From Larix kaempferi (lineage: Eukaryota; Streptophyta; Pinopsida; Pinales; Pinaceae): DNA of 64,000 nt. The stretch's first letter is position 1. The number at the start of each line of letters is the position of its first letter. The notes beneath the pieces were generated by a model. The model did no database searches. It had not been told where the DNA came from and saw only the letters and a list, made by a program, of their open reading frames with translations. The stretch covers positions 420,001 through 484,000 of the forward strand of contig BSBM01000386.1 in NCBI GenBank assembly GCA_027924585.1, written 5' to 3'. Below, piece after piece: positions 47,829-59,330 of this stretch. The position numbers and the translations under genes were made by a program.

Positions 47829-49304
47829 GGAAGAATGCCATGATCAAGGAATACCAGTCGATCATGAAGAATGATGTTTGGGATGCGGTCCCAAGACCTG
47901 AAGGGAAGTTTGTTGTGACTTCCAAATGTATCTATAAGATCAAGCATGTTGCAGATGTTAGCATGGAGAAATACAAAGAGAGGTTTGTAAATCGTGGCTT
48001 CTCCCAGAAAGAGGGATTGACTATGAAGAGACTTTTGCACCTGTAGCCAGGAACACTTCCATTAGATCAGTACTTGCTCTGGCTGCAGTGATGAAATGGA
48101 AGATACACCAGATGGATGTCAAGACAGCTTTCTTGAATGGTGTAGTCGAAGAGGAAGTGTATGTGGAGTAGCCACTCGGTTTGAGACACATGACAGGGAT
48201 TCATATGTGTGCAGGTTGAAGAAAGCCTTATATGGCTTGAAGCAAGATCCTCGGACTTGGTATGGTAGGATAGACAGCTTTCTATCCAGTTTGGGATTTA
48301 CCAAGAGTAAAGCAGATTCCAACCTTTACTACAAGGTTGAGGAAGGAAATCCTGTGACACTACTATTGTATGTGGATGACCTGTTTGTAAAAGGTAAGGA
48401 TGGATCGATTGCCGACACGAAGAGGAAGCTTGCTTCTGAGTTCGAGATGAAGGACTTGGGGATGATGCACTACTTTCTAGGCATGGAGGTGTGTCAGAGT
48501 GTAGATGGGATCTTCCTTGGACAAGGGAAGTATGCAGTAGAGATCCCAAAGATGTTCGGGATGATGGACTGCAAGGCCATGGCCACACCTATGGCATTGA
48601 ACCTGAAGCTTCTGTGTGATGCTTCATCTGAGCCGGTTGATGTCACTATGTATCGTCAGATGATTGGGTCCTTGATGTACTTGACGAACACTAGACCAGA
48701 TAATTACTTTGCGGTGAACACATTGAGCCAGTTCCTGAAATATACAAGGAGTGTTCACCTGGTTGTTGTAAAGCATATTATGAGGTACCTGAAAGGTAAA
48801 ATTGATTATGGGCTCAAGTATGATGCAAATCAAAAGTTTAACCTGCAGGGTTATGTTGATTCAGATTGGGCAGGCAGTACTGTAGATAGGAAGAGCACTT
48901 CTGGGTGCTACTTCAGTATAGGATCAGGTGTAATCTCTTGGTTTAGCAGGAAGAAGGCCTGTGTAGCACTGAGTACAGCCGAAGCAGAGTATGTTGCAAC
49001 TTGTTCGGCTAGTTGTGAGGAAGTATGGCTTCGGAAGCTACTATTTGAGTTATTTGATCTCCCGTTGGAGGCTACTGGTATATTTTGTGACAACTAGAGT
49101 TGTGTGAAGCTTTCTGACAACCAAGTGTTCCATGAAAGGTCGAAGCAAATTGAGATCAAATATCACTATATCAGGGATATGGTGAAGAGAGGAGCAGTGA
49201 AGCTCCTGTATGTTGCGACGGATGAGCAGGCTGCAGATGTGTTGACAAAACCACTAGCCAGAGTGAAGTTCGAGTACTTCAAAGAGAGGCTTGGTGTTCT
49301 TTAG
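47829..49304 (+). pseudogene. Copia reverse transcriptase and RNase H
   Basis: The polymerase copies element RNA into DNA. The N-terminal part reads [40 protein letters not shown], then after a frameshift near 48025 [20 protein letters not shown]. The main open block (48180-49097) has LKKALYGLKQDPRTWYGRID, LLLYVDDLFVKG with YVDD intact, FEMKDLGMMHYFLGMEV, and IGSLMYLTNTRPDNYFAVNT. RNase H shows DSDWAGSTVDRKSTSGC and ALSTAEAEYVA. After one stop at 49095 it continues through QIEIKYHYIRDMVKRG and ADVLTKPLARVKFEYF to a natural end at 49302. Two or three lesions break it, but the active site is conserved. Confidence 0.92.
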
Positions 49305-49340
49305 ATTGACGACACTTTGATGAAGAATTGATGGACACAT

Positions 49341-51354
49341 TGTTGAGTATTTGTTGGCATTGATGTCAACATGAATGTGAGAATAATCTTGCTACATTGA
49401 TGGATAAGGTAGTTTGGGCATCGAGGCACTAAGTGGTCCAAATGACCCATTCTATGGTCATTTGTTGAAGATGATGTGGCTCATATATATGTCGAAGTGG
49501 GTGTGTGGTTCTTGAAACCCATACACATGGTGTCATGGTGTGGAGTTGGTCCATATTGATTGAAGCCTTTTTATGAATTCCTTGATGATGGTGTCATAGT
49601 GAATGGATCTTGGAAACCACTACATGCTTGATGACATCCATAATAAATGTTGAAGCCCTCATACTTGTTATTGCATGGATGTGTTAGTGGTTCACATGTG
49701 AAGAAAATCTCAGCCTTATGTAAGCACTATGTGATGGCAATGCCAAGCAAAGACATACTAGCAGCATGTAAGAAGTCGTATCTACAACATGTGAATATGT
49801 GCAAGCAAGACTCCACCACAAATTTCATACAACACTTGTTGTATTTTTGTGGGCATACCTATCTTTCATCCATGCAGAATTTGTAAGACCTTTGAAATAC
49901 ACTATGAATCTATGTGTCCTGATTGCTCTTGTTCTTTATATGCTGCAAGTAGTGATGGAGGAAATTGCAAAATTTCTTCAACGACATTGAAGGAATGAAC
50001 AATCTGGATATCAGACTTTTGAAGATGTTGTTATTATTTCAAAAAAAACATAAACTGGTCGGACTCCTAACATGTGAAATAAAAATTAAAAATAAAATAT
50101 ATATATATATATATATATATTTCTTCAAGGTCGGCTCAGCTTTGGACAATTTTTTTTTATTTTAAAAAAAAAACGATTTTTAAATTAGGTCGGCCCAGAA
50201 TTTTTTCTAAAGAATTATGTGTATAAATAAAGGCCATTCAACCTCATTTAAAGAGTGAGTGGGTGTTTAAGAGCTCTGATTTCGGTGCCTTCCTTCTTCT
50301 GTGATTTTCAAACTGTCCCTGCACAATTTTCGGACTGTTTGCCTCCTGTAAATTTCGGGCTGCCTTCTTCTATGATTTTCAGATTGCCTCAGCAAAAATT
50401 TCGGTGGCTGCCTCCTTCTGAAAAATTTCGGGCTATAGCAGAGATGAATTCAGACTGCTTCAGTAATAAATTCGGGTTGTTGCTAGGTTTGTCTCCTTTC
50501 AGATTTTTTGGGTTGCTTCAGTAATATTTTGGGGCTGTACACATGAAGTTCTATCTCATTTAATGAAGACTGTCCACAAGCTAATCAAATATTTGAGAAG
50601 CATTCTTGTTGGTTGTATGTTTCAGATTATATAGAGAGCTATTGTTCATAGCATGCACATAATTAGGTTGGTATTTACAGCAGTATGAAATGAAAACCTT
50701 GAAGATATCATACCTGTTTTGAAGCACAAAATTTTGCACTGTGTTCATGATTACAAAGTAGTTTTGGAGACAACCATGAAATAACAGTGATTGGTAACAG
50801 TACAACCATTGATGTGACAGTAGAGGTAGCTATTTGAAGTAGCATAGAGTATCTTGTTTGATGAGATATAGAATCAATAATAGCATTGATAATGATAGGC
50901 AATAACAGTGATGGCTCTGACATCCTGATGCGACATTGAGTCTACACCACTCAATACAATGATGATACCAGTGATAGTTTGACTTGACAAGAAAGCTAGT
51001 ACATGACACGGAATTGATGACAGTGATATAGGACAAAATTGATAGTGACAGACTTGATTGTGATTGGTTGATGACATGTCTATGACTACATTCCTTGTTG
51101 ACTTGACATGATCAGCTCAGTCAAGACATGACCAGTGACAAGTGAAGCAAACATGACAAGTAGATGAGCAACAGTGCATATGAGCATACCTCTTGATGAC
51201 AAGTGGCATGACAGTAGTGAACATGTTGATTGACATGACAGTGATTGATAATATAATTCTTAACAAACTTTGGTTGATTAATTGAAGGTGAAAAAGTTTA
51301 AATTGCTCTCACACTGATTCACCCCCCTTCTCAGTGTGGCCATTGTGTCCAACA
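49341..51354 (+). repeat. 5' LTR of the gag-only element (2.0 kb)
   Basis: It begins TGTTGAGTATTTG and ends GTGTCCAACA. An (AT)n stretch lies at 50097-50120, and GTGTATAAATAAAGG near 50219 is a strong TATA box, placing U3 at roughly 880 bases. Downstream, in U5, CAGTGAT/GACAGT-like words are frequent. Confidence 0.95.
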
Positions 51355-51356
51355 AT

Positions 51357-51368
51357 TGGTATCAGAGC
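51357..51368 (+). promoter_or_regulatory. Primer-binding site (initiator tRNA-Met)
   Basis: TGGTATCAGAGC starts two bases after the LTR end and is an exact match to the canonical copia site, supporting a copia-like partner. Confidence 0.9.
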
Positions 51369-51416
51369 AGGCCTTCATCAGAAGCCTAGCAAGCTTGAAG
51401 GAGATCCTTAGACACA

Positions 51417-53325
51417 ATGGAGGAAAAAGTAGAGTCATCAAGCAATGACGTGCCTATACTTGATATGACAGATTATTTCAGTTGGAGGAGCAAAATGAAG
51501 GCATATTTGAAGAAGTTTGGCGTTTGGGAGATTGTGATCAATACACCCGCTCCATCAAACAAGAAGGGAAAATCAGCAGCACAGAAAGAAGCAAAGAAGG
51601 ACAATACTACAGCCTTGAAGTTCCTCATGGATGGACTTCCCAGCTCAGTGAAAGAAATTGTAGGAGAGTACACTTCAGCTAAAGACCTTTGGTTCAAGTT
51701 GGAAAGCGAGTATCAAAAAGGAAGATCAGAAACTGAAAAGACGGAACAAGAATCAGAAGTCAAGCCCCCGGAAGAGGTCAATCAAGAAGAAGAAAAGCAA
51801 GAAGTGGACTCCAGTAAAGGTATGGATTATTTTTGTAATGATAGCATGTGTGATGAAATTGAGAAGGTTCTTGCAGAAGATGATGAATATCCATCAAAGG
51901 TTGCACAGGAGATACATATCACTTTGATAAATATTGATCTCAGAGCAAATTGGGTCTTGAACACTGTAAATCTGAACCACAGTGAATTCACAAGGTTCAA
52001 AAGGACAATCTTTGAAACTTTGAATGAATATCAGCAGAAGACCATGACAATGAGAGTATTGTTTCTGAAGCTCAAACACAAGGATAAAGAGCTGCAGGAT
52101 CAGCTGGAAGACAAGAATGCTGAAGTTGAACAACTAAAGACTAAATTGATCAGTCAAAAGGAAGAACAAGAAGAGCCTGGTGAAGACTCAAAAGAGGTTG
52201 AAGAAACTAGGAAGGCTAATCTTGATTTGAAGACTCAACTGGAGGAAACCAAGAGGATAGAAGACATCTGGAAGAATCGGTTGGAAGAAAAGGAGCAAAC
52301 AATCCAAAAGTTGGAAATGGAGGTAGTTGTTCTCAGGAAGAAAGGTGAAAAGACGAATGCCTTTGTCAAATTCAAGGACAGTTCAGTTGTCCTAGATAAG
52401 ATCTTGGATTTCCAAAGATCTCCATTTGACAAGTCTGGCCTTGGTTACAAGAAGCAAGGAGAAAAATATGAAGATGGCACTTGGTCTGCCAAGACTCCAG
52501 AAGTAGGTCCTTCAATGTCCAAAGTTGCTCCCCATGCACTTGCACATGACAACAAGGACTTTGGAAGTTCAAAATTGAAACAAGGAGTTAGGTCTATTCC
52601 TCAAAGCAAGCCCAGAAAAGAAACAACTCCAAGATGGAACCAATGTCCTAGGTATGAAAGTGGTTTCAATGGTTATTTTTATTTTTGTTCTAACTTTGGT
52701 CATAAAGTTGTGGATTGTAGACTCTACGGAAGAAGAAGTGGTGGAAACCCCAATGACTCAGTTAGATGTTGGACATGTTGCTACCACATGTTACACATTG
52801 AAATGCTACACCTGTAGTGGGTTTGGTCACAAAGCCCAAGAATGTGCAAGTCAAAGAAGTCAACTTGGGAGGAATCCTTCATACACATCAGCAAGAAGAA
52901 TCAGTGAACCTTGGAAGAAGATCAATGCAGGAAGATTTGAAGATCAAAAGACAAAGGCCTACAGTTAGGGACACTCTCAGGCATGGAGACATGAAGTTGA
53001 TCAAAGAAGTGTTGGAATTTCCAACAACACAATCAGGTGTTGGACATGCAACCATGTTGGTCACATTGGTGCATATTGTCGTACGATGAGGTGTTATGGT
53101 TGTAGTGTCTTTGGGCACAAAGCTCAAGATTGTTGGAGTACACAGAAACAACCCATGAAAAGTTTTCTATACAACTTATCAAGGAAAGACAGTACAGATG
53201 AAGGAACAAATGTTGAAAGGACAAATGCCAAGAAGCAAGTATGGATGAAGAAGACCAAGCAGTTACAGATAGGACAAATTGATCAATGCAAGGAGGATGG
53301 TTTCCATATGGCAAGCCAAGCTTGA
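51417..53325 (+). pseudogene. Gag-like protein: copia-type gag, long coiled coil, series of zinc knuckles
   Basis: Gag packages the element RNA. The start MEEKVESSSND lies 60 bases after the primer-binding site. Residues 15-105 have the copia gag pattern (DYFSWRSKMKAYLKKFGVWE; AKDLWFKLESEYQ). Residues about 220-310 form a coiled coil (LKHKDKELQDQLEDKNAEVE). Five knuckle positions follow: FCSNFGHKVVDC (first Cys lost), RCWTC...GHVATTC (broken by a small deletion near 52775 that shifts frame), KCYTCSGFGHKAQEC, RCWTCNHVGHIGAYC and RCYGCSVFGHKAQDC. One stop at 52966 precedes the last two. The end is at MASQA. Knuckle number is high for a copia gag. The lesions are few, so it was probably intact when inserted. 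Confidence 0.88.
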
Positions 53326-54985
53326 GGTCTCTCAAAGACCTTGGATTACCTTGAGTTCAGGGGAGTGGTAGGAGGAACTCAAGGGTGAGAAAGAGCAATT
53401 GATGGCTCTTTCAAGAAGCAGTACAGGTCCCAAGATCGTGTTACAGCCAAAGAGAACATGGATAGTTATGCATGTTGATAGGGGGAGCTATTAGCGAAGA
53501 TGTTGAAGATGTGCTCTTGGTCGTCTTCTCTTAGTCATGGTAGCTCTTGCCTTAACCTTTATTGCTTATACATTGATATATATACATCTTTACTTATCCA
53601 ATAAGAAAGAAAGTTGAAGTATTGTTTTGCAAGGTCCTCTAAACTTTGGTAATGCAATAAGCATGCACTATGGCAGTATATTGAGGCAGCATAATGCACT
53701 AAGGCAGCTGAAAAGTCATACAAGTTATATTTGATCCTAGTTACTATAAAATAAAAGGTCCAAACAGTCCATCTGGAGGTGCATATGAAGAGATAGTTGA
53801 GAAGACTAAGATAGCAGCAAAAGATCTACAGCCAAGAAGTGTGGTGTTATGAATTCGGTGAAGTAAGCAGAAGATTATCCAAGTACAAGGTACATGTGCA
53901 GTCTTAAGGAAAATAAAGTAATTATCAATTCTTCTAACTCTAATTCTTCATCAAGTCAAGAAAGACAGTCAAGGTATGTAGATCTAGTATTGTATTTGAA
54001 GACTGTCACTTAAGATCAAATATTGAGACTGACTACAGGGAAAGACTGTCATAAGTCTACCGTAGTCAATTTGTTTGGCATATACCGATTAATACTATGA
54101 TGTAAGTATGCAATGAAGATTCTGCTAGTAGAATTCGGATTTGATAACATAAACACAAAGACATATTGCTATCATTCAAAAGAGCGTGTCATCAAGATAA
54201 TATCTAAGATACATATCTGAAAACAAAAGTCTAATCATCTTTGTAGAGGTGTATGTATTCAAAGACCAAGAAGAAGCACCTTTCAAAAGATAAGATACAA
54301 GATTTTGGTTGTTCTAACGGCATCATGTAAAAAGACATATGAAGCAGCTCTTGTAAAATCAGTATTCTGCTTTGAAAGATGCTGGTCTAATACATCAAAG
54401 ATCAATGCACGAGATATTTTGGGTACGCAGTAAACAATTGAAGTTTGAAGTTCAGAAAATCATTGGCAGTAGCATAAGACACGTAAAGTTTTCTTTTATC
54501 TCTAACCTTGGATAGTTCAAAAGTAGACATGAAGAAGGCTTCAAAACAACATTTACAAACAAATAAGGGGGATCAGATATTATCATTGTCCAATGATTAT
54601 GTCAATGACAAGAAGAGCATATCTCTACAAGCAAGGATGCACCAAGATCATATGAACCTCATTCTCAAAATCTACTAATCCCAGACTTGTCATTGGCCCA
54701 ATCACCAATATCTTCTAAAGATGATATAAACGTGAATATCAGCATGAAAAAAGTGGACTGCAGCACAGGAACAGTTTAAGTATTAAAGATCTTTAGCAGA
54801 AGTCAAAAAGATCAAAGCCAAGTTCAATCCAAGGGGGAGAACAACTCAAAAAAAGGGTCTTGGCATGGTTTCAAGGGGAGCAACAAAAGACCAAGAAGTA
54901 GTACATGACTAAGAGGCCCTTTATCATTAATGTCAAAGGGGGAGAGAGATTTGACAGAATTGACATCAATGCCAAAGGGGGAGAT
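53326..54985 (+). other. Non-coding downstream part of the gag-only element
   Basis: No pol motifs are seen in 1.66 kb. Near the end two polypurine-like tracts occur, TCAAAGGGGGAGAG (54932-54945) and CCAAAGGGGGAGAT (54972-54985), the second directly at the LTR. Confidence 0.6.
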
Positions 54986-55014
54986 TGTTGAGTATTTGTT
55001 GGCATTGATGTCAA
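54960..55014. repeat. 16-bp inverted repeat across the polypurine tract and 3' LTR start
   Basis: TTGACATCAATGCCAA (54960-54975) and TTGGCATTGATGTCAA (54999-55014) are perfect reverse complements with a 23-base loop that holds GGGGGAGAT and the first bases of the LTR. Confidence 0.95.
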
Positions 55015-56989
55015 CATGAATGTGAGAATAATCTTGCTACATTGATGGATAAGGTAGTTTGGGCATCGGGGCACTAAGTGGTCCAAATGACCCATTCTGT
55101 GGTCATTTGTTGAAGATGATGTGGCTCATATATATGTCAAAGTGGGTGTGTGGTTCTTGAAACCCATACACATGGTGTCATGGTGTAGAGTTGGTCCATA
55201 TTGATTGAAGCCTTTTTATGAATTCCTTGATGATGGTGTCATAATGCATGGATCTTGGAAACCACTACATGCTTGATGACGTCCATAATAAATGTTGAAT
55301 CCATCATACTTGTTATTGCATGGATGTGTTAGTGGTTCACATGTGAAGAACATCTCAGCCTTATGTAAGCACTATGTGATGACAATGCCAAGCAAAGACA
55401 TACTAGCAGCATGTAAGAAGTCATATCCACAACATGTGAATATGTGCAAGCAAGACTCCACCACATATTTCATACAACACTTGTTGTATTTTTGTGGGCA
55501 TACCTATCTTTCATCCATGCAGAATTTGTAATACCTTTGAAATACACTGTGAATCTATGTGTCTGGATTGCTCTTGCTATTTATATGCTGCAAGTAGTGA
55601 TGGAGGAAATTGCAAAAGTTCTTCAACAACATTGAAGGAATGAACAATCTGGAGATCAGACTTTTGAAGATGTTTTTATTATTTCAAAAAAACATAAACA
55701 GGTCAGACTCCTAACATGTGAAATAAAAATTAAAAATAAAATATATATATATATATATTTCTTCAAGGTCGGCTCAGCTTTGGACAATTTTTTTTAATTT
55801 AAAAAAAATGATTTTTAAATTAGGTCGGCCCAGAATTTTTTCTAAAGAATTATGTGTATAAATAAAGGCCATTCGACCTCATTTGAAGAGTGAGTGGGTG
55901 TTTAAGAGCTCTGATTTCGGTGGCTTCCTTCTTCTGTGATTTTCGGACTGTCCCTACTCAATTTTCGGACTGTTTGCCTCCTGTAAATTTTGGGCTTCCT
56001 TCTTCTGTGATTTTCAGACTGTCTCAGCAAAAATTTCGGTGGCTGCCTCCTTCTGAAAAAATTCGGGCTACAGCAGAGATGAATTCGGACTGCTTCAATA
56101 ATAAATTTGGGCTGCTGCAAGGGTTGTCTCCTTTCAGATTTTTTGGGTTGCTTCAGTAATATTTTCAGGCTGTACACATGAAGTTCTATCTCAGTTAATG
56201 AAGACTGTCCACACGCTAATCAAATATTTGAGAAGCATTCGTGTTGGTTGCATGTTTCAGATTATACAGAGAGCTATTGTTCACAGCATGCACATAATTA
56301 GGTTGGTATTTATAGCAGTATGAAATGAAAACCTTGAAGATATCATACCTGTTTTGAAACACAAAATTTTGCACTGTGTTCATGATTACAAAGTAGTTTT
56401 GGAGACAACCATGAAATAACCGTGATTGGTAACAGTACAACCATTGATAGTGACAGTAGAGGTAGTTGTTTGAAGTAGCATAGAGTATCTTGTTTGATGA
56501 CATATATAAGCAATAACAGCATTAACAATGATAGCCAATAACAGTGATGGCTCTGACATCCTGATGCGACATTGAGTCTACACCATTCAATACAATGATG
56601 ATACCAATGATAGCTTGAATTGACAAGAAAGCTAGTGCATGACACAGAATTGATGACAGTGATATAGGACAGAATTGATAGTGACAGACTTGATTGTGAT
56701 TGGCCGATGACATGTCTGTGACTACATTCCTTGTTCACTTGACATGATCAGCTCAGTCAAGACATGACCAGTGACAAGTGAAGAAGACATGACAAGTAGA
56801 TGAGCAACAGTGCATATGATCATACCTCTTGAAGCAAGTGGCATGACAGTAGTGAACATGTTGATTGACATGGCAGTGATTGATAATATAATTCTTGACA
56901 AACTCTGGTTGTTTAATTGAAGGTGAAAAAGTTTAAATTGCTCTCATAATGATTCACCCCCCCTCTCAGTGTGGCCATTGTGTCCAACA
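54986..56989 (+). repeat. 3' LTR of the gag-only element
   Basis: It matches 49341-51354 throughout, with a shorter (AT)n run and a TATA box at about 55858. The flank is CACAT. Confidence 0.95.
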
Positions 56990-57098
56990 CACATTTGTAG
57001 GAGCCATTCCAAGCATGGTAAGAGGAGGATCCTTCCCATGCCTGTGGATGTAAGCACTGGATGATGAGCATCAGGACAATGCTCCAATTACTGCTTGT

Positions 57099-57540
57099 TA
57101 TATGCATCATGTTGGATGCTTGTTATGATCAGTTGGATCATGTATATGTATATGCATCATGTTGGATGCTTGTTATGATCAATTGGATCATGTATATGTT
57201 TATGCATCATGTTGGATGCTTGATATGATCAGTTGGATCATGGATTTGTATATGTATCAGGTGGATACATTGTATGATCAGGTAGATCATGTATGATGAT
57301 ATGTATCAGGTGGATACATTGTATGATCAGGTAGATCATGTATGATGATATGTGTCAGGTAGATACTTGATATGCATGAGGTGGATGCATTGTATGATCA
57401 AAATGATCATGGATGATGAGCTTCAGGATGTTGCTCCAGATGATATGCATCAGGATGATGCTATGAGGATGATCAGGTTGATCATGTGATGATGTGCATC
57501 AGGATGATGTATGGTGAGTATCAGGTTGATACTTTGTGGT
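57099..57540. repeat. About 50-bp tandem repeats near the copia 3' end
   Basis: Eight to nine diverged units carry TATGCATCATGTTGGATG or TATGTATCAGGTGGATAC, then TATGATCAG-TGGATCATG. The second half of each unit is an imperfect palindrome around GATCA/TGATC. The run lies between the RT gene and the 3' LTR. Confidence 0.85.
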
Positions 57541-57559
57541 CGTGGATAGGTTGTGCAAG

Positions 57560-58090
57560 GGTAGCACGTAATACGTCCTAGAGATCTGGACAGGTTGTGC
57601 TAGTCACATAAAAGGCCTCAGATGCTCTTTAGAGATCTTGCTTGGCAAGACACTCTTTTAAGGTTTTGCTATACCACATGTAATATGTCCTAGAGATCTG
57701 GACAGGTTGTGCTAGTCACGTAAAAGGCCTCAGATGCTCTTTAGAGATCTTGCTTGGCAAGACACTCTTTTAAGGTTTTGTGGGGACCACATGTAATAAG
57801 TCCTGGAGATTTGGACAGGTTGTGCTAGTCACGTAAAAGGCCTCAGATTCTCTTTAGAGATCTTGCTTGGCAAGACATTATTTTAAGGTTTTGTGGTAGG
57901 GGTCACATGTAATAAGTCCTGGAGATCCGAACAGGTTGTGCTAGACACGTAAAAGGCCTCGGATGCTCTTTAGAGATCTTGCTGGGCAAGACACTCTTTT
58001 AAGGTTTTGTGACAGTCACATGTAAAAGATCTTGGGAGATCTGATAAGTTGAGCCGTGTGCTCATAAAAGGCCTGGGATGATCTTTCAAG
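57560..58090. repeat. About 115-bp tandem repeats near the copia 3' end
   Basis: Four good units and one diverged unit contain AGATCTGGACAGGTTGTGCT, AAAAGGCCTCAGATGCTCTT and CTTGGCAAGACACTC. Units 1 and 2 are nearly identical, and later units have small insertions at their junctions. Confidence 0.9.
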
Positions 58091-58373
58091 GTTTTGATGA
58101 CGCACGTAATTATTCCTGCGCACGTAATTAGTCCTGGGATCCACAGTATGACCACGGATGATGAAGACCTACAGGTGGTGGGCCTACATCTAGCATGAAA
58201 AATGGTTGGCTTTGTAGAACTTCCTATGACGAGTAGATTTGAGATTGATTGAGATAGCTGCAGCAGTGATGATGAAGATGATTCGATGACGATGATCCAG
58301 TGATGATGATCCAAAGAAGAAGACTTGTGCTAGCAGATCTGTGTCGAGAAATACCTTCCTAGTTAAGAGGGAG

Positions 58374-59003
58374 TGTTGATGTATTTGTAACTTCGGAATG
58401 TATTTCATATATGTATATTGTATTCCTATAGAGATGTTATTATTCCTCTATACGAAAGTGTTTGTATTCCTACAGAGATGTTACTATTCCTCTATATGGA
58501 AGTGTCGTCATTTATATTGTAAGTGTCGTAACTTATACTTGATGGGTTATTAGACCACCTTGTTGGGGTCGGCCCTGAATAAGTCATGTGGGTTAAAGGG
58601 TTATTAGACCACCCTATTGGGGGTCGGCCCTGTTAGCATTATGTTATGTGGTTAAGTTAAGGCCAACCTAGTAAAGGTTATTAGGCAAGTCAAGTCAAGT
58701 ATAAATAGAGTGCGGGAGGCACTCTATTTGATCATTCACTTCTCACTCACACACTCATTGGAGAGTGGTGCACTAGTGGAGGAGGAGAAGTTGCTGCTAG
58801 GAGGACTATCTCTTGTACTTGGGTTGTATCATTGCTCTATCTATCTCTGAGGAAGTTGCAGGGTTTTTCACCTTCTTGGTTTTCCCTGGTGAAACTCTGT
58901 GTCTCTTGTGTGCTTGCATTATTGTATCCATGATTGATATGTTGTACATGTTATTCTCTCAGTTGAGATCCTAGATCAGATTGAAATTTCTGAAAAACTA
59001 ATA
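58374..59003 (+). repeat. 3' LTR of the large copia element
   Basis: It pairs with 44393-45033 and is preceded by the purine tract TTAAGAGGGAG. Its last bases read CTAATA where the partner has CTAACA, so the terminal CA has mutated to TA. Confidence 0.93.
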
Positions 59004-59008
59004 GGTAT

Positions 59009-59330
59009 TAACTAGTTCAAAGAAGAACATTAATATAGTCAAGATAGTAATGAACTCTCATGAGCTCCATAGGGAAATAGGGCATTGGTCAATTCCTAAA
59101 ACACTGTAGGCAGAAAGGTTCTGTCATCTTTGTGAGTCTATGAGCGTTGAGGATGAAAATCACTCTCTTAGAGTGCGCTGCTTACACCCACAATAGATCT
59201 TAGTTTCATAGTAGTTGCTACAATACAAACATTTATAACCTCCTAACTTACCAAAACTATAATAAGCTAGGAAAGCTTCTCGTCAAGCTTGTTGAGCATA
59301 GGAATAAAACTTTAAAACAAAATAAATAAT
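59009..59330 (+). pseudogene. Non-L1 LINE, C-terminal end after the copia insertion
   Basis: The frame resumes as TSSKKNINIVKIVMNSHELH, then HWSIPKT and ERFCHLCESMSVEDENHS, the Cys-containing C-terminal motif also seen at 29900. It ends near 59330 in A-rich sequence. Confidence 0.8.

Larger units (their letters stand above)
49341..56989 (+). mobile_element. Gag-only LTR retrotransposon nested in the copia element
   Basis: Two LTRs of about 2.0 kb, a primer-binding site, a polypurine tract and the perfect duplication CACAT (49336-49340 and 56990-56994) define it. The internal 3.6 kb encodes one gag-like protein, and no protease, integrase or reverse transcriptase is visible. It would depend on a partner for enzymes. 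The LTRs differ at nine of the first 340 positions by eye, fewer per base than in the host copia, as expected for a younger insertion. Confidence 0.93.
44393..59003 (+). mobile_element. Large copia-type LTR retrotransposon lacking gag and integrase, with a nested element
   Basis: Two LTRs of about 635 bases, a primer-binding site, a polypurine tract and the perfect duplication GGTAT (44388-44392 and 59004-59008) define the element. Of its 14.6 kb, 7.65 kb is a later nested element, so the original was about 7 kb. Only reverse transcriptase and RNase H can be recognised. The 2.7 kb before them is non-coding or unrecognised. It interrupts a non-L1 LINE frame. Confidence 0.93.

Noticed and set aside
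57099-58090. Regular repeats that could suggest a CRISPR-like array
   Set aside because: Units are contiguous without unique spacers, diverge gradually, and lie in a eukaryotic retrotransposon.
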